Of a stretch of DNA of 6,019 nt, positions 6,019 to 6,019 are shown piece after piece (position 1 is the stretch's first letter; each line of letters opens with the position of its first letter). The translations under genes and the position numbers were made by a program. Source of the stretch: Kordiimonadaceae bacterium (GTDB lineage Bacteria; Pseudomonadota; Alphaproteobacteria; Sphingomonadales; Kordiimonadaceae); contig JABABO010000260.1 of the NCBI GenBank assembly GCA_014238195.1, positions 1 through 6,019 on the forward strand. Direction: 5' to 3'. A model generated the notes under the pieces. The model did no database searches and was not told where the DNA came from. It saw only the letters and a list, made by a program, of their open reading frames with translations.

Positions 6019-6019
6019 G

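Overview
The window holds a compact amino-acid catabolism locus, most likely from a proteobacterium. An alphaproteobacterium of moderate GC is my best guess, from the LysDH / TPP enzyme / ALDH7 / Lrp gene combination and the divergent layout. No rRNA or other taxonomic marker is present, so the assignment is tentative.

Layout: positions 1-1274 carry two minus-strand genes. They are a YheT-type alpha/beta hydrolase, cut by the left edge, and upstream of it an Lrp/AsnC-family regulator. The two genes are 27 bp apart and probably co-transcribed. Positions 1275-1508 form a 234-bp divergent regulatory region. It contains a good candidate promoter for the regulator that would give a leaderless mRNA, and a 15-bp palindrome plus helical-phase direct repeat that looks like an operator. 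Positions 1509-5860 are a plus-strand three-gene operon with gaps of 36 and 17 bp: L-lysine 6-dehydrogenase, an acetolactate-synthase-like TPP enzyme, and an antiquitin-type (ALDH7) aldehyde dehydrogenase. From 5859 to the right edge there are three identical 48-bp palindromic repeats at an exact 56-bp period, the first starting inside the last gene's stop codon.

How the genes work together: LysDH deaminates L-lysine to 2-aminoadipate 6-semialdehyde (in equilibrium with piperideine-6-carboxylate), and the ALDH7 enzyme oxidises this to L-2-aminoadipate, a saccharopine-independent route. The divergent Lrp-type regulator is the natural candidate to sense lysine or a related amino acid and control the operon. 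The TPP enzyme has no assigned step in this route. Decarboxylation of the downstream 2-oxoacid (2-oxoadipate) is a reasonable but untested guess. No aminotransferase or lysine transporter is visible.

The least explained items are the 48-bp repeat array, the TPP enzyme inside the lysine operon, and the architecture of the divergent control region.
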